Program-made: the position numbers and the translations under genes
Part shown: piece after piece, positions 1-7,254 of the stretch
Layout: each line of letters opens with the position of its first letter
How positions within the stretch are numbered: the stretch's first letter is position 1
Assembly: GCF_002080045.1 (NCBI RefSeq)
Contig: NZ_MUIN01000015.1
Span: 280,380-344,379, forward strand
Source: Pseudomonas sp. Bc-h
Lineage (GTDB): Bacteria; Pseudomonadota; Gammaproteobacteria; Pseudomonadales; Pseudomonadaceae
Length of the DNA stretch: 64,000 bases
Direction of reading: 5' to 3'
The notes under the pieces: model-generated
What the model was told of the DNA's origin: nothing
Databases searched by the model: none
The model's input: only the letters and a program-made list of their open reading frames with translations

Positions 1-119
1 CTGTGGGAGACGCCGGAGGTCACGACGGCAGCGAAGGCGGCGTGTCAGCCAGCATCGAACTGCCTGAACCACCGCTTCGCCACTGTCGTAACCTCCAGTT
101 CACAGCAGCTCCCACCGGG
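1..119. repeat. Inverted-repeat element, copy 1
   Basis: Two imperfectly complementary arms of about 40 bases (roughly 1-40 and 72-119) flank a loop of about 30 bases, so the unit can fold into a long hairpin. The left arm begins CTGTGGGAGACGCCGG and the right arm ends in CTCCCACCGGG. The unit closely matches the copies at 49756-50499. The window starts inside the element, so more copies may lie upstream. No transposase is present, so it resembles a non-autonomous MITE/REP-type repeat. Confidence 0.85.
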
Positions 120-394
120 TCCGGGGTGTCTGGAGGTCGGGCGTTGTGCATGCGGGATGTTTGATCTGTTAACTGACCCGCCATATTCGCGAGCAAGCTC
201 CCTCCACATTACAACTCGCCAGTCTTTGATCACCGGTGCTGCTGTCCGCACACAACTTGTGGGGGCTTCAAGCATCGCCTTTGCATAATCGTTTCACCTC
301 ATTCACTTGCCTGCACCTGTCCTTGGCTTGCATGATTCTCCCCGACTAATAATTCCTGGCGGGCTGAACCTGCCGAGCAGATAGGTGAAAGGCA
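120..394. other. Gene-free spacer with half of a REP-like arm
   Basis: No convincing gene is seen. Bases 120-170 continue the spacer sequence that joins units of the large repeat array (GTCCGGGGTGTCTGGAGGTCGGGCG). Bases 185-208 hold CGCGAGCAAGCTCCCTCC, one arm of a second repeat family found complete at 4729-4815 and 45605-45694. Confidence 0.6.
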
Positions 395-1639
395 ATGGAT
401 GATGTGAACCACGGTTTCAGCAGCTGGCTGCGCGCCCCCGGACACACGGCGTGGCTCATGCAGGAAGGCAATCGCCTGCTGGCGTTCGCCAAGGCGGCGA
501 AGCTGCCTCAGGGCTTTGGCAATCTGGACGAACATGGGCGTCTGCCCGCCGATGCCGTCGCCGAGACCATGAACACCGCACGCATGACCCACAGCTTTGC
601 CATGGCCCACATCAGTGGCATTCCCGGTTGCGCCGAACTGGTGGATCACGGGGTTGCCGCGCTGGCCGGGCCCTTGCGCGATGCCGAGCATGGCGGCTGG
701 TTCGCCAAGCCCCTTGAACACAGCACCGATACCGGTAAAGCCGCCTACCTGCATGCCTTCGTTGCCCTGGCCGCATCCTCTGCGGTGGTGGCCCAACGTC
801 CCGGCGCCAAGGCGCTGCTGGAGCAGGCGATTCAAGTCATTTCCCAGCACTTCTGGAGCGAGGAAGAGGGCGCCATGCGCGAATCCTTCGCCCGCGACTG
901 GAGCGATGAAGAAAGCTATCGCGGCGCCAACAGCAACATGCACAGCACCGAAGCCTTCCTGGCACTGGCCGATGTTACCGGCGATGCGCGCTGGCTGGAT
1001 CGTGCACTGCGCATCGTCGAGCGCGTCATTCATCAGCACGCCGCGGCCAACGATCATCAGGTGATCGAGCACTTCGACCTGCAATGGCAGCCGGTGCGCG
1101 AATACAACGCCGACAAGCCCGACGACGGTTTCCGCCCTTATGGCACCACGCCGGGCCATGCCTTCGAATGGGCGCGGCTGGTGTTGCATCTGGAGGCCGC
1201 GCGGCAGAGAGCCAAGCTGGAAACCCCGGCCTGGTTGGTGGAAGACGCCCGCATGCTGTTCGAAAACGCTTGTCGCTACGGATGGGATGTCGATGGTGCG
1301 CCGGGCATCGTCTACACCCTGGACTGGGAAAACCGCCCGGTGGTGCGCCATCGTCTGCACTGGACCCACGCCGAAGCGGCCGCGGCGTCGGCGGCCTTGT
1401 TGCAGCGTACCGGCGAGCAACAGTACGAAACCTGGTACCGCACGTTCTGGGAATTCAACGCGACCCTGTTCATCGATTACCAGAACGGCAGCTGGCGCCA
1501 TGAGCTGAACCCGCAGAATCAGCCGAGCGCTGACATCTGGCCGGGCAAGCCTGACCTCTATCATGCCTATCAGGCGACGCTGCTGCCGGTTCTGCCACTG
1601 GCGCAAAGTCTGGCGACTGCACTGGAGCATCTGCAGTGA
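395..1639 (+). CDS. AGE-family sugar epimerase/isomerase
   Basis: 414 residues, the usual size of the N-acylglucosamine 2-epimerase / YihS-type (alpha/alpha)6-barrel isomerases. These interconvert aldoses and ketoses or epimerise at C2 (mannose-fructose, GlcNAc-ManNAc). A conserved-looking HWTHAEA stretch near residues 320-330 supplies a histidine of the type used in this family. The ATG at 395 follows GAAAGG. There is no signal peptide, so the enzyme is cytoplasmic. It overlaps the next gene by four bases (GTGA), so the two are translationally coupled. The partner is a hexapeptide acyltransferase, suggesting modified-sugar metabolism, but the substrate cannot be read from sequence. Mannose isomerase is the main alternative. 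Confidence 0.85.
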   Translation: MDDVNHGFSSWLRAPGHTAWLMQEGNRLLAFAKAAKLPQGFGNLDEHGRLPADAVAETMNTARMTHSFAMAHISGIPGCAELVDHGVAALAGPLRDAEHGGWFAKPLEHSTDTGKAAYLHAFVALAASSAVVAQRPGAKALLEQAIQVISQHFWSEEEGAMRESFARDWSDEESYRGANSNMHSTEAFLALADVTGDARWLDRALRIVERVIHQHAAANDHQVIEHFDLQWQPVREYNADKPDDGFRPYGTTPGHAFEWARLVLHLEAARQRAKLETPAWLVEDARMLFENACRYGWDVDGAPGIVYTLDWENRPVVRHRLHWTHAEAAAASAALLQRTGEQQYETWYRTFWEFNATLFIDYQNGSWRHELNPQNQPSADIWPGKPDLYHAYQATLLPVLPLAQSLATALEHLQ

Positions 1640-2253
1640 TCAGGATCGGCGACTACATCGAATCGATGGACACCTCCGCGCTCTCTCGCTGGGCGTCGTT
1701 GACGCCGTGGGAACTGGTGACCCGTGCCAGCGAGATCGTTCGCGAAGTGCTGGTGACCCTGGGCGATGAGTACGAAATTCGCGGCGACATCGCGCTACAC
1801 AAGACGGTGATCGTGGAGGAGGGCGCAGTGCTCAAGGGGCCGCTGATCATCGGGCCACATTGCTTCGTCGCCAGCGGCGCTTACCTGCGTGGAGGTTGCT
1901 GGGTGGGCGAGCGTTGCATCTTCGGCCCCGGCGCGGAGTTGAAGACTTCGTTCGTGTTCGACGGCACCAAGCTGGCCCATTTCAATTTCGTCGGCGACTC
2001 GGTTCTTGGGGCCGGAGTCAATCTGGAAGCGGGCAGCATCGTCTGCAATTACCGCAACGAGCGCGACGACAAGGAAGTGCGCGTACGCGTCGACGGCCGT
2101 TTGCGGGCTACAGGTTGCGACAAGTTCGGCGCGTTGATCGGCGATCGGTCACGGGTCGGCGCCAATGCCGTGCTGGCGCCGGGTACGTTGCTGGCCAAGG
2201 CCTCGATTATCCGGCGAGGTGAGGTGTTCGATGCCGAGGTGGTGAAAACCTGA
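1636..2253 (+). CDS. LpxA-like left-handed beta-helix transferase
   Basis: 205 residues starting at GTG 1636 inside the stop of the epimerase gene. Residues about 45-190 carry hexapeptide-repeat spacing ([LIV]-G-x4), for example GPLIIGPHC, GCWVGERC and GANAVLAPGT, as in LpxA/GlmU-type acyl- or nucleotidyl-sugar transferases. It resembles the C-terminal half of a bifunctional GlmU more than true LpxA. It also lacks the usual lpxD-fabZ-lpxA context, so it is not the lipid A enzyme. With the preceding AGE-family enzyme it forms a two-gene operon for an unidentified sugar. It ends 44 bases from the convergent AbrB-type gene. Confidence 0.8.
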   Translation: MIRIGDYIESMDTSALSRWASLTPWELVTRASEIVREVLVTLGDEYEIRGDIALHKTVIVEEGAVLKGPLIIGPHCFVASGAYLRGGCWVGERCIFGPGAELKTSFVFDGTKLAHFNFVGDSVLGAGVNLEAGSIVCNYRNERDDKEVRVRVDGRLRATGCDKFGALIGDRSRVGANAVLAPGTLLAKASIIRRGEVFDAEVVKT

Positions 2254-2297
2254 GGCATCCAGCGTGCTGCCTTTGATTGTGGCGTGAGGCAGTAAAA

Positions 2298-3395
2298 TTA
2301 TGCCAACCGCTGCGTCACCCGAATCACCTGCCGGGCGATGTACGCGCCGGTCACGATCACGCCGAACAAGCGCAGGGTCTGCATCGCCAGCACGAAGCCG
2401 ACATCCGAGTGGGTGTCGATGGCGATGATCGCCATGGCGTCCAGGCCGCCGGGGCTCGTGGCCAGGTACACCGACAGGAAGTCCTTGCCCATCATCTCGG
2501 CGATGACCCAGGCTGAAATCGCGCACAGCAGAATCAACAGCAGTGCGCCGAAAATCATCGCAGGCAGACGCCGCCAGACGTAGCCGATGGTCACCCGGTC
2601 GAAACGCAGGCCGATGTAACTGCCGATGGCACCGTAGGCGATTGCCAGCAGCCAGGTCGGCATGACGATCTGCAGCACGCCGCTCAATTGCAGCGCACCA
2701 CCCAGAATCAGTGGCACCAGCAGTGCGCCCGCCGGCACCTTCGATCCAAGCGTGACGCCGACCACGATCACCAGCAGACTCAGGCCGAGGTTGAGCAGGT
2801 TGGCCCCTTGCAGCAATGCGTCGCTGCTGTGGGCATCGGTGCCACCGACGTCGGCGCCAATCAGGCGGCTGACCAGCGCGCCGACCATCACCACACAGAC
2901 CACCCTTACATATTGCATGGTCGCCACTACGCGGGAGTCGGCGCCGTAATCCTCGGACATCGCCACCATCGCCGATGCCGCGCCCGGCGAAGTGCCCCAG
3001 GCCGCCGTGCTGCCCTGAATGCCGCCCCAGCGCGCCAGCCCAATGCCCACCAGAGCGCTGAGCGCCACGGTCAGCAATGTCGCAAACACCATGACGTGCC
3101 ATGAGTGGAGAGCGGTAAGCAGCACGCCCATGGTCATCGAATGCGCGACCAGCACGCCGACCGAGCCCTGACCCAGACGAAACACATGCTTGTGCAAGCG
3201 AATGTTGGCCCCGGAAACACCGAAACCGATCGCTACCAGCATAGGGCCGAGAAACAGCGCGGCGGGGACGTGAAAGTATTTGAAGGCTTGACCGGCACTA
3301 CCGGCGAGAAGAATCAGCAGCGTCCATTGCAGCAATGGGTGCAGGGTTCCAAGGGAAAACGAGGCGGGGCGCGACAACGAGGATCTCCAGAGCAT
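2298..3395 (-). CDS. AbrB-family integral membrane protein (putative transporter)
   Basis: 365 residues with about ten hydrophobic segments arranged as two similar halves, the pattern of the AbrB-duplication (Gly-Asp rich) membrane family. GenBank entries often mislabel it as an AbrB regulator or ammonia monooxygenase. Repeated motifs such as TSPGGAS.MV.MSEDYGAD and TSPGGLDAMAIIAIDT are the duplicated family signature. The substrate is unknown. The start at 3395 has AGGA about nine bases upstream. It is divergent from the LysR gene at 3500 with about 100 bases between, so that regulator probably controls it. Confidence 0.85.
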   Translation of the reverse strand: MLWRSSLSRPASFSLGTLHPLLQWTLLILLAGSAGQAFKYFHVPAALFLGPMLVAIGFGVSGANIRLHKHVFRLGQGSVGVLVAHSMTMGVLLTALHSWHVMVFATLLTVALSALVGIGLARWGGIQGSTAAWGTSPGAASAMVAMSEDYGADSRVVATMQYVRVVCVVMVGALVSRLIGADVGGTDAHSSDALLQGANLLNLGLSLLVIVVGVTLGSKVPAGALLVPLILGGALQLSGVLQIVMPTWLLAIAYGAIGSYIGLRFDRVTIGYVWRRLPAMIFGALLLILLCAISAWVIAEMMGKDFLSVYLATSPGGLDAMAIIAIDTHSDVGFVLAMQTLRLFGVIVTGAYIARQVIRVTQRLA

Positions 3396-3499
3396 GGGCT
3401 TTTTCCTGAGGGAAGATCGTCCAATGCCGGGAATTATCGACAGCGCAATCGATCAAGTCTATTTTCTAATAATCATGAATTGATAACTTTGGTTGATAT

Positions 3500-4402
3500 A
3501 TGGACCTGCGCGACCTGACCTATTTCGAAACCATCGCCGAACTTGGGCATCTGGGGCGCGCCGCGGAGAAGCTCAACCGCAGCCAGCCTGCGTTGACCAA
3601 AAGCATTCAGCGTCTGGAAGAGTCGTTCGGCACCAAGCTGTTTCAGCGCGACGGACGGCGAATCAAGCTGACGCCGGTCGGTGAACTGCTGCAGGCACGG
3701 GGCAAGATGCTGCAACAGAGCATCGCTCAGACCCAGCGCGAAGTGCGTGACTTCGCCAGCGGCGCAGTGGGCGAAATCCGCCTGGGTTGTGCCTCGACCA
3801 TGGCGGAATACCTGCTCCCTGAGCTGACCAATGCGCTGCTCAAACGCGCGCCGGAAATCACCCTGAAGCTGGTGATCGGCCAGGACGACATGCTTCGCGA
3901 ACAGCTGCGCTCGGGGCATCTGGACATGATCATTTGCTCCCAGCGGGCCATCGAAGATGAATTCACAGCCCACCCGATCCTGACCGACGAGGCAGTGGTC
4001 ATCGCCAGCCGCAATCACCCGATCTTCAACGCGCCGTTTCAGATGAGTGACCTGTGCAATTACCGCTGGGTACTACCCCCGCCCGGCGTGTCGTCGCGGA
4101 TGTGGGTCGATGACGCGTTCGCCCGAAATAACCTGCCGCTGCCGGTGGTGCAGATCGAGGCCAATTCCATTTCCCTGTTGCCGCGCCTGATCGCCCAGAC
4201 CCGCCTGTTGAGCTTCATTGCCCGGGAAACCCTGGAATATGGCAAGAACATGCAATATCTGCGCGAAGTGCCGTTGGAACATACCACCATGGCGCGGACC
4301 ATCTGCGTCATCCTGCGTCGCGAGGGTTACCTTTCACCGGCCGCTCATGCCATGGCGCAAATGCTCCGCGATGACGGCGGATCGTTTTTCAGCTGGGTGT
4401 GA
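3500..4402 (+). CDS. LysR-family transcriptional regulator
   Basis: 300 residues. The N-terminal winged HTH (residues 1-60, FETIAELGHLGRAAEKLNRSQ then LEESFGTKLFQR) is followed by a LysR substrate-binding domain (about 90-295). Size and layout are typical. It is divergent from the AbrB-type membrane gene at 2298, the classical arrangement for LysR control of its neighbour. The inducer is unknown. Confidence 0.93.
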   Translation: MDLRDLTYFETIAELGHLGRAAEKLNRSQPALTKSIQRLEESFGTKLFQRDGRRIKLTPVGELLQARGKMLQQSIAQTQREVRDFASGAVGEIRLGCASTMAEYLLPELTNALLKRAPEITLKLVIGQDDMLREQLRSGHLDMIICSQRAIEDEFTAHPILTDEAVVIASRNHPIFNAPFQMSDLCNYRWVLPPPGVSSRMWVDDAFARNNLPLPVVQIEANSISLLPRLIAQTRLLSFIARETLEYGKNMQYLREVPLEHTTMARTICVILRREGYLSPAAHAMAQMLRDDGGSFFSWV

Positions 4403-4461
4403 TCGCGGCGTTTTGTGGAGTAGCCTTGAAACCGATTGGACAGATCTGGGAGAGAACACAG

Positions 4462-4677
4462 ATGCACGTACAGCCTCACACACGCGGCAAGCACAATCTG
4501 CCATCGTACTTTCTGAACCACGAAGACCAGCATTTCGGAGGCGACCAATCGCCGCTCAACGACTCCGATGCCGATGAAGACAGCGACCCGGAAGGCGATC
4601 TGGACCTGGGCGATCTGCGGCTGGATGAGTTCGAGGATTCGGACAAGCTGGATATCGGGTCTTCGACGTTGGGCTGA
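4462..4677 (+). CDS. Small acidic protein of unknown function
   Basis: 71 residues from ATG 4462, chosen because GGGAGAGA lies just upstream. An in-frame ATG at 4399 overlaps the LysR stop and has a poorer context. The first 30 residues are mixed and polar with several His. The rest is extremely acidic, with Asp/Glu-rich runs around DSDADEDSDPEGDLDLGD, so the tail is probably disordered. No signal peptide, membrane segment or cysteine is present. I do not recognise a family. It may be co-transcribed with the preceding LysR gene. Confidence 0.6.
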   Translation: MHVQPHTRGKHNLPSYFLNHEDQHFGGDQSPLNDSDADEDSDPEGDLDLGDLRLDEFEDSDKLDIGSSTLG

Positions 4678-4703
4678 TGATCGAGCGATTTCTGCTCGAT
4701 CAT
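4677..4703 (+). terminator. Hairpin after the small acidic gene
   Basis: ATGATCGAGC and GCTCGATCAT form a perfect 10-bp stem with a 7-base loop, beginning at the last base of the stop codon. There is no clear T-run, so it is either a weak terminator or a 3' stabilising hairpin. Confidence 0.45.
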
Positions 4704-4728
4704 AAATCTCACGGTCAATGAACAAAAT

Positions 4729-4815
4729 GTGGGAGAGAGCTTGCTCGCGAATGCGTTGTGTCAGTGAGCTGATCAATCACAGGCACTGTGCCTTCGCCAG
4801 TAAGCTCCCTCCCAC
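4729..4815. repeat. REP-like palindromic element (TGTGGGAG family)
   Basis: It begins TGTGGGAGAGAGCTTGCTCG and ends TAAGCTCCCTCCCACG, so the ends are inverted repeats about 50 bases apart. Related copies are at 45605-45694 and, as one arm, at 185-208. It lies in the gap between convergent genes. Confidence 0.7.
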
Positions 4816-4832
4816 GGGTTCAGCGTTCGGCG

Positions 4833-5351
4833 TTACTTCATATCTGAACGAGACGCGAAAAATCGTGCCAGCGCCTCAACCCCTGCCTCCGCCGTTTCGC
4901 TGCTTCCAGCCCAGGTGCAGGCCAGCATCAGATTCTTCGGCAACTGAAAATCCTCCACCTGAAACCCCTGTGCATCGAAGCCTTCAGCATCGTGCTCGAT
5001 CTGGTCACGCAGCGATCCCGAGTCCTCGAAGTACGCCCACACCGGTTTACCGAGCGCGACGGCCATGCCCACCTCGAACGCTGTCCCGGAATCCGGCTCG
5101 CCCCCGCGAAACACATTGAGATTGGCCAATACTCCGTCGCAGCGTTTGATCATCTCGATGTTGGCCTTGCAGATCAGCGCAGCGGTTTCCTCAGGCGGCA
5201 GACCCTGCGCCACCTCATTGTCGAACGGGTACAGCCCCTCAAGGCCATGGGCGTCGCACAGGGCTTTCAGATAACGACCATGCTCGATAGCGTCGGCACG
5301 AAATACATCGAAGCCGGCCAGGTAGATGCGTGGTTTGCTGGAGGAGGGCAT
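4833..5351 (-). CDS. Nucleoside 2-deoxyribosyltransferase
   Basis: 172 residues from ATG 5351, which has GAAGGA upstream. The frame stays open further upstream but without a better start. It opens with KPRIYLAGFDVFRADA, and near the middle has CDGVLANLNVFRGGEPDSGT followed by AFEVGMAVALGKPV. These are hallmark motifs of the deoxyribosyltransferase fold (YtoQ/Ndt type), with the family's catalytic Glu expected in the FEVG motif. The enzyme moves deoxyribose between bases in nucleotide salvage. It is soluble and monocistronic. Confidence 0.88.
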   Translation of the reverse strand: MPSSSKPRIYLAGFDVFRADAIEHGRYLKALCDAHGLEGLYPFDNEVAQGLPPEETAALICKANIEMIKRCDGVLANLNVFRGGEPDSGTAFEVGMAVALGKPVWAYFEDSGSLRDQIEHDAEGFDAQGFQVEDFQLPKNLMLACTWAGSSETAEAGVEALARFFASRSDMK

Positions 5352-5504
5352 GGCGTTTTCCTTCTGGGGCGGATGCCGAGAGTCTAACGGCTGATCGCGA
5401 TGCCGTTGATCAGGCAAGTGCGGACAGCTCAAAAAAGGGGCTGGAATCTGTACGGATAAACAGTATCCTGACGCCTTTTCCGCCAGACGTTACGTGACAT
5501 CGCC

Positions 5505-7172
5505 GTGAGCACTTCTCCCCTCGACAATCCGTTCTATTACCTGGAGAACTTTCGCCAGGTACTGGGCTGGATTGCCCAACGCTACGATGATCTGCTCGAC
5601 GACGAGGAGCGGCGTTTCATCGACGAATTCGCGGGTTTGCCGCAACCGGCCCAGGCGCTGCTGGTGCGCATGGTCATGCGCAAAGGCACCTTGTTTCGGG
5701 CGAGCAAACTGGATTACGCCGAAATCGGCGACGTTCGCCTCGCCGCCGCGCCCTTGCTCGAATATGGCTGGGTGCATGGCGAACCGCATCTGGATCTTCA
5801 AACCCTGTTTGCTTTGCTGCGCAAGGATGAGTTGAGCCTCTGCTTCAAAGCCCACGGCGTCAGAAGCGCGGAAAAGAAAGCCGATCTGCTTGAGCGTCTG
5901 CTGCCCTTTTATCAAGCGCCGCAGCCTTTGCAGGAATGGTTTTCGGGGTTCGATGAGATCATTTTTGGGCTACAGGTAATGCCCCTGTGCGACCGCTTGC
6001 GGCTGCTGTATTTCGGCAACCTGTATCAGGAATGGTCAGAGTTCGTGCTCGCGGATCTGGGCATCTATCGCTACGAAAAGGTCGAGTTTTCTGTCGAGTC
6101 TCGCGGCATCACCCAGCGCGCGGACATCGACACCTGCCTGCATCTGCACAATTGCCGTCAGGCGCTGGATGAGGGCGTTGCCCTGGACGAACTGGCCGCC
6201 CAGGCACTGGCCATCCACACTGAAAACCCTTGGCTTGCGATGCGTCGGGCCAAGCTGCTGTTCCAGATCGGCTATCAGGCTGAACGTGAGCAGGAGTTGC
6301 CGCTGGCGTTGTGTGTCTATGCGCAATCCAGTTATCCCGGCGCCCGAGTGCGCAGGATTCGAGTACTGGAGCGCAGCGAGCAATATATCGAGGCGATGGC
6401 GCTGTTGCAGCAGGCCGAGTCTGCGCCAGAAAACGCCGAAGAAACCCAACACCTGCTGCGGATCGCACCGCGCCTGCAACGCAAGTTAGGCGATGCCAGC
6501 GTACGACGCAGGGCGAAGCGGGCGGTCACCCGGCTCGACCTGAGTGTGGTGCCGTTGCCGGAATACAGCGTCGAACAGCTGATTCAGTTGCACTTGGCCG
6601 AAGAGGGCAGCGAGGTGCATTACGTCGAAAATGCGCTGATCAACTCACTGTTCGGGCTGCTCTGCTGGCCTGCGATTTTCGCACCGCTGCCAGGGGCGTT
6701 CTTTCATCCGTTTCACAGCGCGCCGAGCGATCTTTACAGCCCGGATTTCTATCAGCGTCGAGCCGCGATGTTCGATGCGTGCCTTGCGCAACTGGACGAC
6801 GAAGGTTATCAAACGGTCATTCGCCAGCATTACGTCAGCAAGTTCGGCCTGCAATCGCCGTTTGTGTTCTGGGGCACGTTGACCCCGGAGTTACTGGATC
6901 AGGCGCTGCATTGCCTGCCTGCGGCGCATCTCAAGCGCTGGTTCCGTCGCCTGCTGCAAGACATCAAGGCCAATCGCACCGGCATGCCCGACCTGATCCA
7001 GTTCTACCCCGAGCAGCGCAGCTACCGGATGATCGAAGTCAAAGGCCCCGGCGATCGTTTGCAGGACAATCAGTTGCGCTGGCTGGATTTCTGCGCCGAG
7101 CACGAGATGCCGGTGGTGGTGTGTTATGTGCGGTGGGCAGAGGATGCGGTGTGTCAGTCGACAGCCGTCTGA
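5505..7172 (+). CDS. FAN1-like VRR-NUC structure-specific nuclease
   Basis: 555 residues from GTG 5505, close to the size of characterised Pseudomonas FAN1. The N-terminal half is helical and SAP/TPR-like. The C-terminal VRR-NUC domain (about 440-545) has the PD-(D/E)xK motif: MPDL with Asp496, then IEVKG with Glu511 and Lys513, followed by DRLQDNQLRWL. FAN1 enzymes cut 5' flaps and help remove interstrand crosslinks. Family studies report VRR-NUC genes beside SF2 helicases. Here the SNF2 helicase gene is the immediate convergent neighbour, 82 bases away. Function is inferred from family. Confidence 0.9.
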   Translation: MSTSPLDNPFYYLENFRQVLGWIAQRYDDLLDDEERRFIDEFAGLPQPAQALLVRMVMRKGTLFRASKLDYAEIGDVRLAAAPLLEYGWVHGEPHLDLQTLFALLRKDELSLCFKAHGVRSAEKKADLLERLLPFYQAPQPLQEWFSGFDEIIFGLQVMPLCDRLRLLYFGNLYQEWSEFVLADLGIYRYEKVEFSVESRGITQRADIDTCLHLHNCRQALDEGVALDELAAQALAIHTENPWLAMRRAKLLFQIGYQAEREQELPLALCVYAQSSYPGARVRRIRVLERSEQYIEAMALLQQAESAPENAEETQHLLRIAPRLQRKLGDASVRRRAKRAVTRLDLSVVPLPEYSVEQLIQLHLAEEGSEVHYVENALINSLFGLLCWPAIFAPLPGAFFHPFHSAPSDLYSPDFYQRRAAMFDACLAQLDDEGYQTVIRQHYVSKFGLQSPFVFWGTLTPELLDQALHCLPAAHLKRWFRRLLQDIKANRTGMPDLIQFYPEQRSYRMIEVKGPGDRLQDNQLRWLDFCAEHEMPVVVCYVRWAEDAVCQSTAV

Positions 7173-7180
7173 CAAATCTG

Positions 7181-7220
7181 CCGCTATCGCTGTCGTCGTG
7201 ACCTCCGACGTCTCCCACAG
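7181..7220. repeat. Orphan arm of the large inverted-repeat family
   Basis: CGTGACCTCCGACGTCTCCC within this stretch is the reverse complement of the left arm of the elements at 1-119 and 49756-50499, with a few mismatches. Only one arm is present, in the gap between two convergent genes, so it is probably a decayed copy. Confidence 0.7.
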
Positions 7221-7254
7221 AGTCCGTGCTGCTACAGATGGGGATGTCTGGGCA

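Noticed and set aside
299..1630. Long minus-strand open frame across the epimerase gene
   Set aside because: It is antisense to a protein with clear family motifs; high-GC DNA commonly leaves such frames open. No ribosome-binding site or recognisable domain.
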